Source: Pyrenula massariospora (lineage: Eukaryota; Ascomycota; Eurotiomycetes; Pyrenulales; Pyrenulaceae). From it: a stretch of 64,000 nucleotides of DNA. The notes under the pieces were generated by a model, which ran no database searches, had not been told where the DNA came from, and worked only from the letters and a program-made list of their open reading frames with translations. Location of the stretch: contig JAGFMI010000019.1 of NCBI GenBank assembly GCA_021030905.1, positions 186,001 to 250,000 of the forward strand, written 5' to 3'. The translations under genes and the position numbers were made by a program. This document shows, in pieces, positions 21,687 through 32,962 of this stretch (the first letter of the stretch is position 1; each line of letters opens with the position of its first letter).

Positions 21687-22037
21687 ATGTCTGGTGTTGA
21701 GGCCACCTTTGGAGTGGCTGCAGGGGGAGCAGGGTTGCTTTCCTTAACCTTTCAGCTCGATGAAACTGCTGTGAAATTGAAGAGGATCTTCAATTCCGTC
21801 AAAATTGCCCCTCGAACCATTTCAAGGCTGGCTTTCCATCTAGAAACTATGGTTCTAGCATTACACTATCTCGAACATTATCGAGAACGAGATATTCATG
21901 GCGGAACTCTCCTTATACGGTATGTCAGAGAATGTCAAGAGCAAACGTCCGAAATACAACATCTAGCTTATAATATTGCACCGCACCCTAGCCGCTATCA
22001 TATCCTTCATCCTCGGCTGGCAATCGCGGCGCGATAA
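21687..22037 (+). CDS. Small protein resembling the N-terminal domain of fungal STAND/ankyrin proteins (possibly truncated)
   Basis: The 116-residue frame starts MSGVEATFGVAAGGAGLLS and continues with an amphipathic helical pattern (FQLDETAVKLKRIFNSVKIA, then RLAFHLETMVLALHYLEHYR). This resembles the helical N-terminal domain found ahead of NACHT or ankyrin regions in fungal STAND proteins (Helo-like family). No nucleotide-binding or repeat region follows within 1.1 kb. A second frame downstream (22040-22130, ending at TAA) may be a further exon or decayed remainder. It could be a stand-alone effector domain, a truncated pseudogene, or a misassigned hypothetical protein. Confidence 0.45.
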   Translation: MSGVEATFGVAAGGAGLLSLTFQLDETAVKLKRIFNSVKIAPRTISRLAFHLETMVLALHYLEHYRERDIHGGTLLIRYVRECQEQTSEIQHLAYNIAPHPSRYHILHPRLAIAAR

Positions 22038-23190
22038 GAACCTAGCTACAGGTCCACCTGATTGGCAAAAGATACTCCGCAAGAAATACTTAGCAGACCA
22101 TCTGCCGACGACACAAGCTTAAATCTTTACTTTCCCACACCAAGAATGTTAGTAGGTAACCTTTCTTTCAGTATCAACATATCGATCACTAGTCTATCTT
22201 CGTCAGCACTTATTTCCTGTTATGCGACATACACAAATCTGAAACTTGCACATTCCATTGTGAACTGAAGCCTTATCTCCCGATCTGCAATACTCGAAGT
22301 GCGATCACCCCTCCACAATTTTTGAGGGTATGTGAAAGGCATTCTTAGTGGTATTTTTGGGCAGCTCTTGTGACGTAGCGAGTTTAATATCCTAGGAAAT
22401 CTTCATAAGCATTAGTAAGCACAGTCAGTTTGAAAGGCAATAATTCACGGTTGAGATCTGACTAGGCTCTGGCTGGCTGGATTGACACGCACAAATTGAC
22501 GAGATCCAGCCTTCAGCCTAAAAGTTTCAATGATCACCCTGCATTGCATTAGCGGATAGCAAAGGCATGCAGTCCTTTCAATTGGCTTGCCTCTCAGCGC
22601 TCTTATCAGGAGCCGGCAAGGGGATTGTATCCGAAAAAGCAATATGACCCAATCGTTTCTGATGGCTTTTGATCCAACCATCAGACAACTGATAAGCGCA
22701 GATAGCGTGCGCAACATCTTGCGCAATTTGCTGCCAATGCATTCCGTCAACTATGGTTATCAAGCATCACTCAAAGACACCGTCTGGTGCTTGAACCAGC
22801 AGAGATCGCCTTACAGAGGGGTCAATACTGTTATGTGGCTTGCTGAGCCTGAGCATAACTTGTAGCACAGCAGCCAACGGACACAGGCAGCCTTGCGAAA
22901 TTAGTGCTCAGACGATGGCGCACCCGTTTGAAGATCTCAAGAGACATCGTTCCACGGCCCCATGCGACCATTATATCAGTGGCGCCGTGAGAAGAGTCGC
23001 ACATTTTGCCTTCTCGTTGACCTGCTTCTGTATATCACCTTATCTACCTGTAAGTCCTGAATGCTACTAGGCTTTTCATATACCCTCTCACCGGCAAGGC
23101 TTCACTATTTGAATGATCGTTTCTTCGTTCATAGATATTTCACTTACATTAGAGTTCTGTTTGAACGATTGCGTGCCTCTATAATCCACG
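22038..23190. other. Intergenic region, nothing clear
   Basis: About 1.15 kb. Short frames at 22062-22268, 22445-22750 (minus) and 22587-22865 lack motifs and disagree in strand. No repeat or RNA gene seen. The end should hold the promoter of the rhodopsin-like gene. Confidence 0.35.
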
Positions 23191-24806
23191 ATGCCTTATT
23201 TTCGTCTCATGTCACACCGGAGTATTGACGCTGTCTCTGGCTCCTTCATTGCGATATGTTTTCTAGTCATAGCATTACGATTTTGCGCTCGACGCAAGCA
23301 GCATGCCCCCATTAAAATTGATGACTGGCTCACTATACCAGCTTATGTGAGTTCTAGCATGTCCATCATGACATTATGGGGACAATTCAGCCACAGTATC
23401 GCTTCTGAAAGATCTAACTTGGTCACATGTAGGCATTCTACGTTGGTACATGCATTGTCATGTTTGTTGGTGAGCTAGATCACTCTCCAACTTCTGGTTA
23501 CACAGGAGGGCTGATTGCGCTCACAGGGACACACCACAAACTTATTGGATGGCCTGATAATCCTGATCCAATCGAAAGACTCCACGGCCTTAAGTTCTCA
23601 ACACTGGTCTCCCCCCACAAGGCCTTCTGGGCGTCGCGAATTCCTATGAGCTTACCAGCTTTTTCCAGGTATACTATTCTTTCGATATTCTTTCGACGCT
23701 CAGCTTCGGCTTTACTAAAGCGAGCGCCCTCCTTTTCTACTACCAGATCTTTTGTCCTCAAGGCATTAATTATAGCTTTGGGATTGTCGTCATAGCTGGA
23801 GTTGTCGTCGTTGCGTTATGGACGGTCCTTTTCGTTACCCTGCTTCCTCTCCAGTGCGGGACGCATTTCAGCGTACAATGGTCCCCAGACGAAGGTCTAA
23901 GAGACAAATACTGCGGCGGGGAACTTAAAGAGATTGAAAGCTGGGCTATAACTGACGCGGTGTTGGATTTCGTGATTATTTGTTTGCCTATAGCCCCGGT
24001 AAGTACAACTACTCTAGACACCTATAAGAAACATATCACTAAGGGTACACGCTTAAGGTATTTCGTCTCAAGATGTCCATACGTCGCAGAATTGCTGTTA
24101 TGGGAGTTTTTCTAGTCGGACTGGTGTTAGTACATCTTTTACAGATCGCAAATCTCCTTTATAATATCAGTGATTTAGCTCACAATTGTGAAGAGGATTC
24201 AGTACCTCACTTGCGCGCGTGGCTATCTTTCTCTCTGTCTTACAAGGTTTGTCTTTCGCTGCTAGATTGAAAACTCCTTGAATGTCTCAACGGTAGAAAC
24301 AGCTGACATCTATCTACGCCAACAAAACAGGAGTGAAGACGGGCTCTAAGCTCATATTTTCAAATAGTGAAGACCAAACCCGCAATCAGCCCATTCATGA
24401 AAAGCTAAGAAATACAACAGATTCGCAGAGTCAAATCCAATTCTTTACCATGCTGTCAGGGGGCATGTGCCTCGTGGCCGTCAATTTGCCTTCGTTATGG
24501 TCATTCTTCGGAAGGAGGGAGACACCGAAGAGAGTGATCTGCAGCGCTCGATCACACCTTTCACTACCCTCGAGGGGCTCCGATCACATGAAGAACTCGA
24601 AAAATAGTCGCGAAAGAGATCGGCTGGAAATGATCTCTCATGATAAGACCCGCCTAGTCGACAGGGTCAACGGGTACGAAACACATGCAACGAGTGGCGC
24701 GGATGGTACGGAAAACGATGAAGAAGAAACATTGGGGCCATCGGTTCCGCCGGTGGAAAAGATATTAGTCAAGGAATCGGTCTTTCACTCTACGCAACAT
24801 CTTTGA
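23191..24806 (+). CDS. Fungal rhodopsin-like seven-helix integral membrane protein
   Basis: It belongs to the fungal-specific rhodopsin-like membrane family (often near secondary-metabolite or effector genes, function mostly unknown; not a proven photoreceptor). Exon model: 23191-23346, 23433-23469, 23506-23606, 23669-23998, 24058-24246, and a last exon from about 24339 to 24806 (about 426 residues). Family landmarks: RFCARRKQ..IKIDDWLTIPAY after the first helix, FDILSTLSFGFTKASALLFY, CGGELKEIESWAITDAVLDF and LPIAPVFRLKMSIRRRIAVM. Helix 7 (FFTMLSGGMCLVAVNLPSLW) is followed by a charged tail. The unusually short intron at 23470-23505 (36 nt) and the acceptor of the last intron are the least certain points. 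The retrotransposon inserted only about 125 bp beyond the stop codon. Confidence 0.8.
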
Positions 24807-24930
24807 ATTAGTGCTGTAGTTATTACTTACTTACTAAGCTATTCTTAGTAAGAATACTGGTGTTGATGATGAGGATATCGATGACATTAATGAAATTAAT
24901 GATAACGATAACGATATAGATACGACATTA
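24807..24930. other. Junction between the rhodopsin-like gene and the retrotransposon
   Basis: A small inverted repeat (CTTACTAAG/CTTAGTAAG) lies at about 24829-24852. An Asp/Asn-rich frame (GATGATGAGGATATC.. with repeated GAT/AAT/AAC codons) follows up to the element's left boundary. The frame looks like the acidic tail of a repeat-encoded protein, but it is too short to assign. Confidence 0.35.
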
Positions 24931-25102
24931 TATAACGGCTAAGCGTATTGTATGGTCTTGGCGTGCTAGCCTAATCGGATAGTTAGGGTATAAAATTTAT
25001 TAAGTTTCTATATTTTATAAACCTGCTAAGCAGTCAATCTTTTTTAATTTTTTATAATTATACTATTTTATTTATTATTCGCTTTATAATTAATTTTTAA
25101 TA
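24931..25102 (+). repeat. 5' LTR
   Basis: About 172 nt. Its outer (left) 80-90 nt still hold many G and C bases (e.g. GGTCTTGGCGTGCTAGCC), whereas its inner half is A/T-converted. It aligns to 31340-31521 with almost only transitions. Confidence 0.88.
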
Positions 25103-26428
25103 TAATTATATTATTATATATTTATTTAAAGTATCAAAAACTAGTTAAAAAGTAAAAAAAGATATTAAAAATTTATAGAATAAATTAAAAAATTAATTAA
25201 AAGATCGCGCCACTACGGTTAATTGTATATATAATTTATTTTATTAAAAACTTTTATTAATAATAAATTTTAATTAAAAATTCGAAGTAGAGCCATCTAT
25301 AATTAATTTAAATAATATTTTTTTTAAATTCTTTATAAGGTCTTTATTAGTAATTTAAAGTATAATTTAAAATACTATTTAAATTATTTAATTAAGTATG
25401 ATTATAGCTGATTTATTAAAAAAATTTTTCAATTTATTTAAATAATTATTAAAATTATTTAATTTTAATAAAAAAAACAAAGTAGATAATACTGTTTTTA
25501 AATTTTAAACTTTTTAAAAAAAAAAAGAACTTTAAATTAAAATAATTATTATTATAATATTTTTTTATTTTATAATAACAATATCGCTCTTAAATAATTT
25601 TATAAAAATTTAAATTAAAACATTTAAATATTCAAGATCGATCGTGTTGTTAATATTAATTTTTTTTAAATTTTTATATAAATATATTTTATTAATTAAT
25701 AGAAATTTTTTTATACTATAATAAATAAATATAGCGAGCTATAAAATAATTATATCGTTTTTTAAATTACAAATAAAAAATTAAATAAAAAAATTAAAAT
25801 ATTTAATTATAATTTAAATAATATTAAAATCGACATTATTAATATATAAAAAAATTTAAATTTATTTAAAGCTAATATTAATTAACTCGAAATATTATAA
25901 AATTAATAATATTAAAACACTAAAAATTAAAATATAACTATTTTTTAACTATAATGCGAAATTTAAATTTTTAAAAATAATATTTTTATTAAAAAACAAT
26001 TTATTTAAAAATTAAATTTTAATAAAAAATGTTTTCTACCTCGCCAAATATTTTTTTATAATATAAAATAATTTATAGTGAATACTGGTCGAATTTTTTT
26101 ATATATTTATATTATCAATATTAATAATAAAATTTATAAAAAGTATTTAAATATATTAATTTTTATAAAAAACGATAGCGACTCTTCGATATAGTTATAA
26201 TAATAAATATATTTAAACTTAAAATTTTTTTATAGTACTATTTTTTTTAATTTTAAATAAATTAAAATAAATTATATTTATAACTATACTAAAAATAATA
26301 TTTTTAAAATTATATAAATTTAAATAGATTTTTAAAGTAAAAATTTATATTTTTTTATAAAAAATATAATTATCAATTTAAAATAGCAATTTAATAAAAA
26401 AAATTTAAAATTTAAAATATAAATTAAG

Positions 26429-26650
26429 TTGTACGATTCTAATTTTAAAATAAAAATTATTAAAATTAAAATCTTTAATCAATTTTTTATTTATTTTAAT
26501 ACTATTATTATTTACTATAAATATAATAATAATAATAAAATTTTTTATTTAAAGCGACTAATTAATAACCGATTAAAAAATAAAATTTTAAATAAAATTA
26601 AATATAAAATATTTAATAATTTAATGGCCTATTATTGTAATATTAATTAA
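26429..26650 (+). pseudogene. Possible gag remnant of the retrotransposon
   Basis: A 73-codon uninterrupted frame survives in DNA where stops are otherwise dense. It lies between the 5' LTR and the polymerase region, where gag is expected. It is rich in Lys/Asn/Tyr/Ile, as RIP would produce, so similarity cannot be judged by eye. Assigned by position only. Confidence 0.3.
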
Positions 26651-27915
26651 AATTATTAAATTAATATTCTATTCAATAATTAATTTAATAATTTTAAAAA
26701 TTATTTTATATCTAATGACGGCGGCGAAAATAATAATAATATATAAAATTTTTTAAAAATAATTAATACTTTGTTTAAAGATTTTTTTTAAAAATTTTTA
26801 AAATGTAGTCTTTGTTTAACAGTTTATATTTTATTTAAATTTAAATAAAAAGATAAGTATTTTAAATACTTTAAAAAAAAATATTAAATTTAAGATTTTA
26901 ATACGCTTTATAAAAATAAATTTATTTTATTAAAAAAAAAAATAATTATTAAATTAACTGTCATTAATATAAAAATAAAAAATATATTTAATTTAATATT
27001 AAATATTTTCGCTACGCTATCGACGATGTTACAATAAAAAAATATATAATTTTTAATAAAAATTATTATTAAGAATTTACTTCGATATAAATTAATCTAT
27101 AAAATTTTAATTTTAAATCTATAAAGAGATTAAAACTGTTTATAATTATTATAAAAAAAATATTTACTAAAAAGTTATAGGAGGAGCGATAAATAAATTT
27201 TATTTATATTTTTTAAAATAAAAATAAATTTTAAATTAAAAGTAAAATTTTAACTGATATAAAAATATTTATATTTATTTTTATTAATAAAAAGAAATAT
27301 CGATTATTAAAATTTTAAATTATATTATTAATAAAATTTAAAATATTTCAATTCGTAGATAAAAATTTTATTAAATAAATTATTTATATAGTCCGCGTTT
27401 ACTATAATTTATAAAAATATATAAAAAAATAATAGATATACGTTATATTTCTAAAAGATTTTAATATTATTTTTAATATATTATAATTTAAATAGTATAA
27501 TTTAATAATAAAATATAAAGTTAAAATTTTTACATTTAACTTTAACTACTATAAAAATTATTATTTATATAATTATAAATCAATTATTATATATTTAAAA
27601 TATATAATTATTTTAATATTTAAATAGTTCATCAACATCGCGGAAATTAGTATATATATTTTTATTTAAATAGCTAAAAAGCCGTTTAATTAAGTAATAA
27701 TTTTATATAAAAAAAATTTTAATGTTTTAAAATAAAATTAATTTTTATATTAAAAATTTATTATTAACGTCGCCGTTATTATTTTAGCTAATTATAATAA
27801 ATTTTCTAAGAAACTTAAACGTCGACTATATACCTATAAAGAATTAAAAAAAATAATAAATTTTAAATATTATTTTTAAATTAATTAATAAAATTTTAAA
27901 ATTATAAATAAATTA

Positions 27916-28555
27916 CTGCCCCGTCGAAAGGGTATTAATTATAATATTAATTTTAAATTTAAAAACGAACTATTTTATAAAAAAATTTATAATATATTTA
28001 AAGAATAGATCTTAATCGTCAAATTCTATATTAATAATATAATAAATAAAAATTTTATTCGACTAAGTACGTCGTTTTATATAATTTTTATATTAATAAT
28101 TAGCAAATTTAATAGCGACTTCTAAATATATATTAACTATTAAATATTTAATATATTTATAATTAAAAATTGTAATATTTTTTTACTTATTCGAAATATT
28201 TTAGCTAGGCTAGTTAAAATTAAAATATATATTAAATTAAATATTATTATTGCGTTCAACGAAGTAAAAATAAAAAAAAATAAAAAATATAAAATAGTCT
28301 TTTTTATATAATATAAATTATATAAATATTTTATTATATTTTTCAACTTATATAATGTTTTCGAAATATTTTAAATTTTTATTAATAAGACTTTATATCT
28401 ATTTTTAAATTATTTTTATATTATATATTTTAATAATATATTTATTTATAGCGACTTCTTTAAAGAATATAAAGAATATATTAAAATAATTTTAAATAAA
28501 TTAAAAAAAGCGAACCTTTATTTAAATATTAAAAAATATAAATTTTATATATAAC
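27916..28555 (+). pseudogene. Reverse transcriptase remnant
   Basis: One frame, broken by several stops, keeps the spacing of a Ty3/gypsy reverse transcriptase. It opens with LPRRKGINYNI. Next come NKNFIRLSTS (where the family has a GxIRPSxSP motif) and IIIAFNEVKI (family TKLDxxxAFNxIRI). The catalytic region follows as YFNNIFIYSD at about 28426-28455, where the family has YLDDILIYS, and then NLYLNIKKYKFYI. The two catalytic Asp codons have become Asn, consistent with G-to-A changes. Confidence 0.85.
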
Positions 28556-28849
28556 GCGTTAAATATTTAAAACTAATTATTATTAATAAAAATATTTAAA
28601 TAAATTTAGTTAAAGTGAAAGCGATATTAAAATAAAAAATATTTAAATATTTAAAAAATATTTAGATATTTTTTAATTTTAAAAATTTTTATTAATATTT
28701 TATTTATAATTATTTTAAAATAGTGATACTTTTAACCGCCTTATTTAAAAATATAAATAAAAACTTTATCTATTTATAAAAAAATAATAATAAAAAATAT
28801 TTAGTTTTTATATAATTATAAAAAGTATTTATTAAAGTACCTATTTTAA

Positions 28850-29250
28850 TATATTTTAATTTTAATAAAAAAATTTAATTAAAAATAAATATTTTCGACT
28901 ATATAGTAGTCACTATTTTATTTTAAATAGAAAATAATAATTTATTTTATTTAGTTATATATTTATTCGACAAAATATTTTTTATAAAATATAATTATAA
29001 AATTTATAATAAAAAATTGATAATAATTATTTAAATTTTTAAAAAATAAAAATTAAAATTGACAAAGACTAACAGTTTAATCAAAATATTTATAAATTAT
29101 AAAAATTTAAAATATTTTATAATTTCGAAACAATTAAATAGAAAATAAATTAAATAGACAAAGTTTCTCTTTAAATTTAATTTTTATATTAAATATTATT
29201 TTAATAAATAAAATATTAAATTGAATACTTTAATGCGACGATTTAAAAAT
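28850..29250 (+). pseudogene. RNase H remnant
   Basis: It is in the same reading frame as the reverse transcriptase. It keeps KIFINYKNLKYFIISKQLN (family pattern xVxTDHKNLxYFxxxKxLxxRQARW), then FNFYIKYYFNK, and ends TLMRRF where the family has ADALSRR. It contains several in-frame stops. Confidence 0.8.
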
Positions 29251-29789
29251 AAATTAAAAAAAATAAATAATAAAAAATTATATTATTAAATATAAACTAT
29301 TTTAAAATTTAATTGGCTTAATTTAAAAGTTTAATAAATAATTTGATTATTATTAATATTATTATAAAATATAAAAAAATCGATAATAAATCTAGCCGCT
29401 ATATTTTATATAATAAATAAAATAAAAAACTTAAATAAATTATTAAGTATAGAAAGAGAAAAAGAAATTATAAAAATTTTTTTTTTAATATTTCGATCGT
29501 CTTAACTAAAAAATTTTATTAATAAATTATAAATATATATTAAGTTAATAGTAATTTTTATTATTTAATAAAAATTAAAATAAAAAGAGATCGTCAATCA
29601 TTTAGTAAGTTTAATTAATATTTAAAATTTAAAAATTACAAAATATAATATAATTAATTATTTATAAATAATAAATTATTAATATTAAATAATAAATTTC
29701 TATATATTTAAATTATATAATATTTTTATAACTTTAAAGTATATAGATATAAAGATAAATTTTTAATTTATTTTTAAATATCGAAATAA

Positions 29790-30110
29790 TTTTACTGGTT
29801 TAAAATAATAAATATAATTATTAAATTTATTTAAAATTATAAAATATATTAAAAAATTAAATTTAATTATAAGAAAAAATATAATTTATTAAAATCTTTA
29901 TTTATTTTTAATCGATATTAATTAAATATTATAATTAATTTTATTATATTATTATTAAAATATATATAAAATAGATAAAAATATTAATATATTATAATAA
30001 TTATAAATAGACTATTTTAAAAAGAAAATTTATTTTTTTTAATATCTTTAAAAGTCGAAGTGGTAATATAAATTTTTATAAATTAAATTTAAAAAAAAAA
30101 GAATATTCAA
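29790..30110 (+). pseudogene. Integrase remnant
   Basis: In a different frame from the RNase H segment, it reads FYWF, then YNLLKSLFIFNRY, LNIIINFI and YIIIIINRLF. This is the expected order of the zinc-binding end, the PxRPWxxIxxDF segment and the ILVVVDRLTK segment of gypsy integrases. The frame change shows at least one indel besides the point mutations. Confidence 0.7.
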
Positions 30111-31339
30111 ATATAATATTATTAAATCAAAATTTATAGTTTACTTTTTATTTTTAATATTATTTATATAAATATATAAATATCCGATTTAAATTATTTT
30201 TTATATTTTATTTAAAAATAAATAATTAAACGGAGAGTATTAATACTGCATTTAAATAATATTTATAAATTTATATTTATTTTTAATAGAACAATTAAAT
30301 TAATTTATTATTTATAATAAAATTTAAATTTAATTTCGATATTAATTTTTCGACTAAAATAATATTATTTATTATAATAAAAAAATATTTATTAAAGTTT
30401 AAATTTAAATTAATTTTTTTTATTATAAAAAATTCTATTATAAATAAATAATAAAAAATCAATATTTTAATATAAAAAATTAAGTCGTTACGACAGAAAT
30501 TTAAAAAAAAATTAAAATAAATTTAAATTTAATAAGCAATTTAAATTAATAAATATAAATATTTAATTTTTAAATTTAGAATAAAAAATACTATTTATTT
30601 AAATATAAAAAATTTAAAAACAATTTAATTAAATAAATTATTAAATAATAAAAAGATTAACCCTTTCTGCATCATTTAAATTATTAATAATATAATTTAT
30701 AAACTAAATTTTTTATTATTAATAAAAATATTTTTAATATTTTATCTTTAACTTTTATAACTGGCTGTAAAAAATTTTTTTTTTAAATAAAAAAAATATC
30801 GCCTTTCATTAATAATAATATATAATAATAAAAAAAATATAAAATTATTAAAATAGTAAATTTAATAATAAATTTAAAATAAAAAATTTTTTTAACAGGT
30901 CGAAAGCCGTATTTAATATATAAAATTAAATATAAAAAATAAAATATATAAAATTTAATCTTTAAATAATAAAAATATAATAAAATAAAAAATAGTTTTT
31001 ATTTCTTAATAAACTATTATTATTAATATTTTAATAAATTAAAATTATATTTAAACTTTATATCGTCGCTAAAAAAAAATTATAAATAATAATAAATAAT
31101 TTTAATATAAATTAAAAATAAATAAAAAATAATTAAATTTAAAATTACGAAAAGTCTATAGAGCAAAATAAATAATAAATTAATTATATTATATAAATTT
31201 TTTTTATAGTTGTACCGTTTAAAGTTGTTATTATTATAAAAATAATACTTTATAATATATTTAGCGTTATTTATAATATTTATATTAATTTATTAATTAC
31301 AATACTTCGTAGAAGTTTAACAATTTAAAAAAAAAATAA

Positions 31340-31521
31340 TATAATAATTAAATATATTATATAATTTTAATGCGTTAATTTAATTAAATAGTTAAAATAT
31401 AAAATTTATTAAATTTTTATATTTTATAAATTTACTAGGCAGCCAACCTTTCTTAATTCTTTATAATATAATTTTATCATACTATTTTACTTGTCATTCA
31501 CTCTGTAACTAGTCCCTGACA
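31340..31521 (+). repeat. 3' LTR
   Basis: About 182 nt. Here the outer (right) half keeps G and C (GGCAGCCAACC.., CTGTAACTAGTCCCTGACA) while the inner left half is converted. This mirrors the 5' LTR. The two outer halves together represent the pre-mutation LTR. Confidence 0.88.
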
Positions 31522-32962
31522 TATTAATAGTAATATAAACATAAAGTAATAGTGACATATATACAGCGAGCCTATCGATTTATTTAATACATGTAAAGGG
31601 TCTCTATGTATAAGATTTTGGCCAGCAAAATTAAACAGCAGTAAGCTGACTAAGCGCTATACAGCTGAATAAAGTGCAACAAATGGTGGTAACTGCCTTA
31701 TGGAAGTAATAGCTGCCATATCACAAGATTTAACGCTGAGGAGAAGAAGAAAGAAAAGAAACAGGATTCCTCCGGGTCCATTGTGGAATTCTCTTAGGGA
31801 TCCTTGGCAGGCTTGACACCCGGGCCTACTCCTGATAAGGAGCCCAATTTGAGGACCTTAAGATCCTTAAACTAGTCCCTCATAGGCAACTATATAATGA
31901 TAGCTTATTGCTCAAGGAGAGATATTCTTGCGTAAAGGCGTTAGTATCCGATGTGAGAGCATAGGATTAGAAACAAGATCCACCAGAGCAGCGGCCAGCC
32001 TAAGTGGCTCAGACTGGGATCAAGCGAAGGCTGAGTCCCGTCATATAATATGTTGGTCTTACCGTCCCCGCCTGGAATTGCTCGGGTACGTTCTGCAAAG
32101 GTGACTCGTTCTGCATCGACAAGAAAAGCAGCCCAGGACTGGGCGGGGCGATTAATTCCATGTATCAGAGTAGCAGGACAAGCTAATAGGATGGCAAATG
32201 ACACGATTATAATGGCATACCTGATATGTTACGTCATCCACTAGCCAACAGCATCAAAACGCGAACCTGACGGGGGTTCGTTGAAAATCCTCTCCGCCAT
32301 TCTGACGGTCACCGACATCGTGGCCTTTGTTACTGATATTCTTAGTCCTGCAAAAAGGTAGCATTGAGAAGCTAGCGCTAAGAATACGTTTTCAAACACT
32401 TACCTTCGATGAAAATTACAGAAATTCTATCCGCGTAGACAGCTAAAGAGAAAGAATACAATGGCGTCGATCGGTTAAATGGCTAAGCCTAAATACATTC
32501 TCACTGACTAGCGGTACGTTGGACTGGATGCCGCTCAACTAGTACCTACATTGTTCATGGCTTTCGCAAGGCGAAACATTCACTACATCTTAGCCAAACC
32601 ATAGTCAGCCCTGCATTGTCTTAGAGACGAGATCGGATGAGTTGTGTTGAGGGGTTTCAGTGTCTTTCGAGCAGTGTTTCCCTCTGTGAGAAGCCCCTTT
32701 GAAGAGCAGAGATGCCAAGCGTTCCCGGGCGTCCTGCTCCGTGCCTTTTGAGGCTAAAATTTAAGCTTAATCCGGGGGACCGACTGCGGCAATGCAGTCT
32801 CTCGGGATAGACAGCGTCAGCGCGTCAATATAGGCTGGCTTATCCACCCGCTGATGGGCAATTCCAAAACTTTACCTGTATTGATTGACGTGTCATTTCT
32901 TTCCTCCGTGATGAACTCCTAAATTATTTCTAATTGTCAAGCTCTTTATCGGCTAAAACGCC
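31522..32962. other. Intergenic region between retrotransposon and SEC12
   Basis: About 1.4 kb of normal base composition. A minus-strand frame (31941-32204, 87 codons) encodes two hydrophobic stretches (SFAILLACPATLIHG and WPLLWWILFLILCSHIGY) and could be the end of a decayed membrane-protein gene, but no family is recognised. The rest shows nothing. The final few hundred bases should hold the SEC12 promoter. Confidence 0.35.

Larger units (their letters stand above)
24931..31521 (+). mobile_element. RIP-degraded Ty3/gypsy LTR retrotransposon (6.6 kb)
   Basis: The element is bounded by two direct repeats (LTRs). They differ mainly by C/T and G/A exchanges and one roughly 10-nt indel. The outer ends are T(G>A)TAACGG on the left and CTGACA on the right, i.e. 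the usual TG..CA. The five flanking bases are CATTA on the left and TATTA on the right, a 5-bp target duplication with one C/T difference. The interior is almost pure A/T with TA, TTA and TAA words, as expected when C:G to T:A transitions saturate. Decayed frames on the plus strand keep the order reverse transcriptase, RNase H, integrase, which defines the Ty3/gypsy class. Many in-frame stops make it inactive and non-autonomous. Confidence 0.93.

Noticed and set aside
28140-28346. 68-codon minus-strand open frame in the AT-rich block
   Set aside because: It lies antisense to the reverse transcriptase remnant; its composition is what A/T-only DNA gives by chance.
24931-31521. AT-rich block as a mitochondrial insertion, centromere core or assembly contamination
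   Set aside because: Flanking LTRs, a target duplication and gypsy RT/RNase H/integrase order explain it as one RIP-mutated retrotransposon.
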